Below are positions 63,625-64,000 of a stretch of 64,000 nt of DNA, in pieces. The notes under the pieces were generated by a model. The model was given only the letters and a program-made list of their open reading frames with translations. It had not been told where the DNA came from and ran no database searches. Origin of the DNA: Leptospira yanagawae serovar Saopaulo str. Sao Paulo = ATCC 700523 (GTDB taxonomy: Bacteria; Spirochaetota; Leptospiria; Leptospirales; Leptospiraceae); the NCBI RefSeq assembly GCF_000332475.2, contig NZ_AOGX02000015.1, forward strand, positions 930,001 through 994,000. Direction: 5' to 3'. Numbering within the stretch: position 1 is the first letter of the stretch; each line of letters begins with the position of its first letter. The position numbers were made by a program, and so were the translations under genes.

Positions 63625-64000
63625 TGGATATTTTTATCAATGAACAACAATTAGATACTAAATTGGATGGTGAAACAAACCTTGGTCAAGTATTTGATCA
63701 AATCCAAAAATGGATCGAATCCAATGGTAAATACCTCCGTCATTTCACTGTAAATGGAAAAGAGCTCAATCGTTCTGATTTAGATTCTTTTGGAATCGAT
63801 GAAACAGAACGTTTGGATTTATACGTTGGGGAAGAACTTGATGTCATCGAAGATAGCCTTGTCGAAGTAGACAATTATGTCGACAAAGTAGGTTCTACAC
63901 TTGTAGGTCGTGATTCATTAACAGAAAAAGAAGCGGAAGATTTAAAAGAAGGAATCCCTTGGATCATTTCCATGATTCGCACTACCACTAAACTTTTAAA
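63621..64000 (+). CDS. Hypothetical protein coupled to fliD (partial, 3' end off window)
   Basis: At least 126 codons from ATG 63621 (or 63624). It starts MMDIFINEQQLDTKLDG and is soluble and acidic, with no signal peptide. The GGAGA before the overlap with the fliD stop supports translation. Position beside fliD suggests a flagellar or chaperone role like FliS, but the sequence seen does not show a FliS signature. The end is off the window. Confidence 0.7.
   Translation, partial: MMDIFINEQQLDTKLDGETNLGQVFDQIQKWIESNGKYLRHFTVNGKELNRSDLDSFGIDETERLDLYVGEELDVIEDSLVEVDNYVDKVGSTLVGRDSLTEKEAEDLKEGIPWIISMIRTTTKLL

Noticed and set aside
1..64000. tRNA, rRNA, insertion sequences, prophage or attachment sites
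   Set aside because: No cloverleaf, rRNA core, transposase or integrase signature was found in either strand in the gaps read.

Overview
The window looks like a chromosomal segment of a Leptospira species. It is AT-rich and dense with protein genes. Several protein types point to leptospires: a DUF1574 protein paired with an MBOAT acyltransferase, many SpoIIE-type phosphatases and class III cyclases, FecR/Fn3 proteins, lipoproteins with loose lipoboxes, a FliD flagellar cap protein, and an LptG permease. Genus is an inference from gene content. The czcCBA-type efflux operon and the moderate base composition would suit a saprophytic-clade species. No rRNA, tRNA, insertion sequence, prophage or CRISPR array was seen.

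Layout. 1-7.0 kb: DJ-1/PfpI protein (partial), HtrA protease, ruvB and a TonB-like protein on the right, then a minus-strand set (small Cys protein, serine hydrolase, SufE, two envelope proteins). 7.0-13.4 kb: a plus-strand run of a 59-aa zinc-ribbon protein, an exported protein, an RsmD-like methyltransferase, PBP1C, a thioesterase, a membrane SpoIIE phosphatase and LptG. 13.5-18.9 kb: a DprE1/DprE2-like oxidoreductase pair (minus), then NYN nuclease, MBOAT and DUF1574 (plus). 18.8-28.1 kb: minus-strand envelope and signalling genes, including a translationally coupled cyclase/FecR-Fn3/exported-protein operon, then a lipoprotein, a barrel protein, truA and a DUF2225 protein. 28.2-39.3 kb: a secreted helical protein with its own terminator, an acyltransferase, a frameshifted isochorismatase-like/kinase/phosphatase locus, a repeat protein that resembles the 7(1) septoil-knot family, a sulfatase-family membrane enzyme, a biotin carboxylase and biotin-carrier pair, an Omp85-type barrel and a DUF1566 lipoprotein. 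39.4-50.3 kb: a HELGH putative protease, engB, tilS (frameshifted), a GAF/SpoIIE phosphatase, a GAF sigma-54 activator, thiD, an alkyltransferase-like protein, a DUF455 protein, a small c-type cytochrome and a porin. 50.4-58.0 kb: a CzcCBA-type metal efflux operon preceded by two small exported proteins with tandem terminators between them. 58.1-64.0 kb: FAD-linked oxidase, ppk1, fliD and the start of the gene that follows fliD.

The most notable items are two genes broken by one base in A-tracts. tilS, normally essential, has an A10 tract, and a three-domain isochorismatase-like/kinase/protein-phosphatase gene has an A6 tract. A single-base change restores one long frame in each. The septoil-knot-like repeat protein lies next to the second of these. 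Other points are a 37-residue ORF overlapping the start of the sigma-54 activator by ATGA inside an inverted repeat, the attenuator-like region ahead of the efflux operon, and a Cys-to-Trp alkyltransferase-like DNA repair protein.
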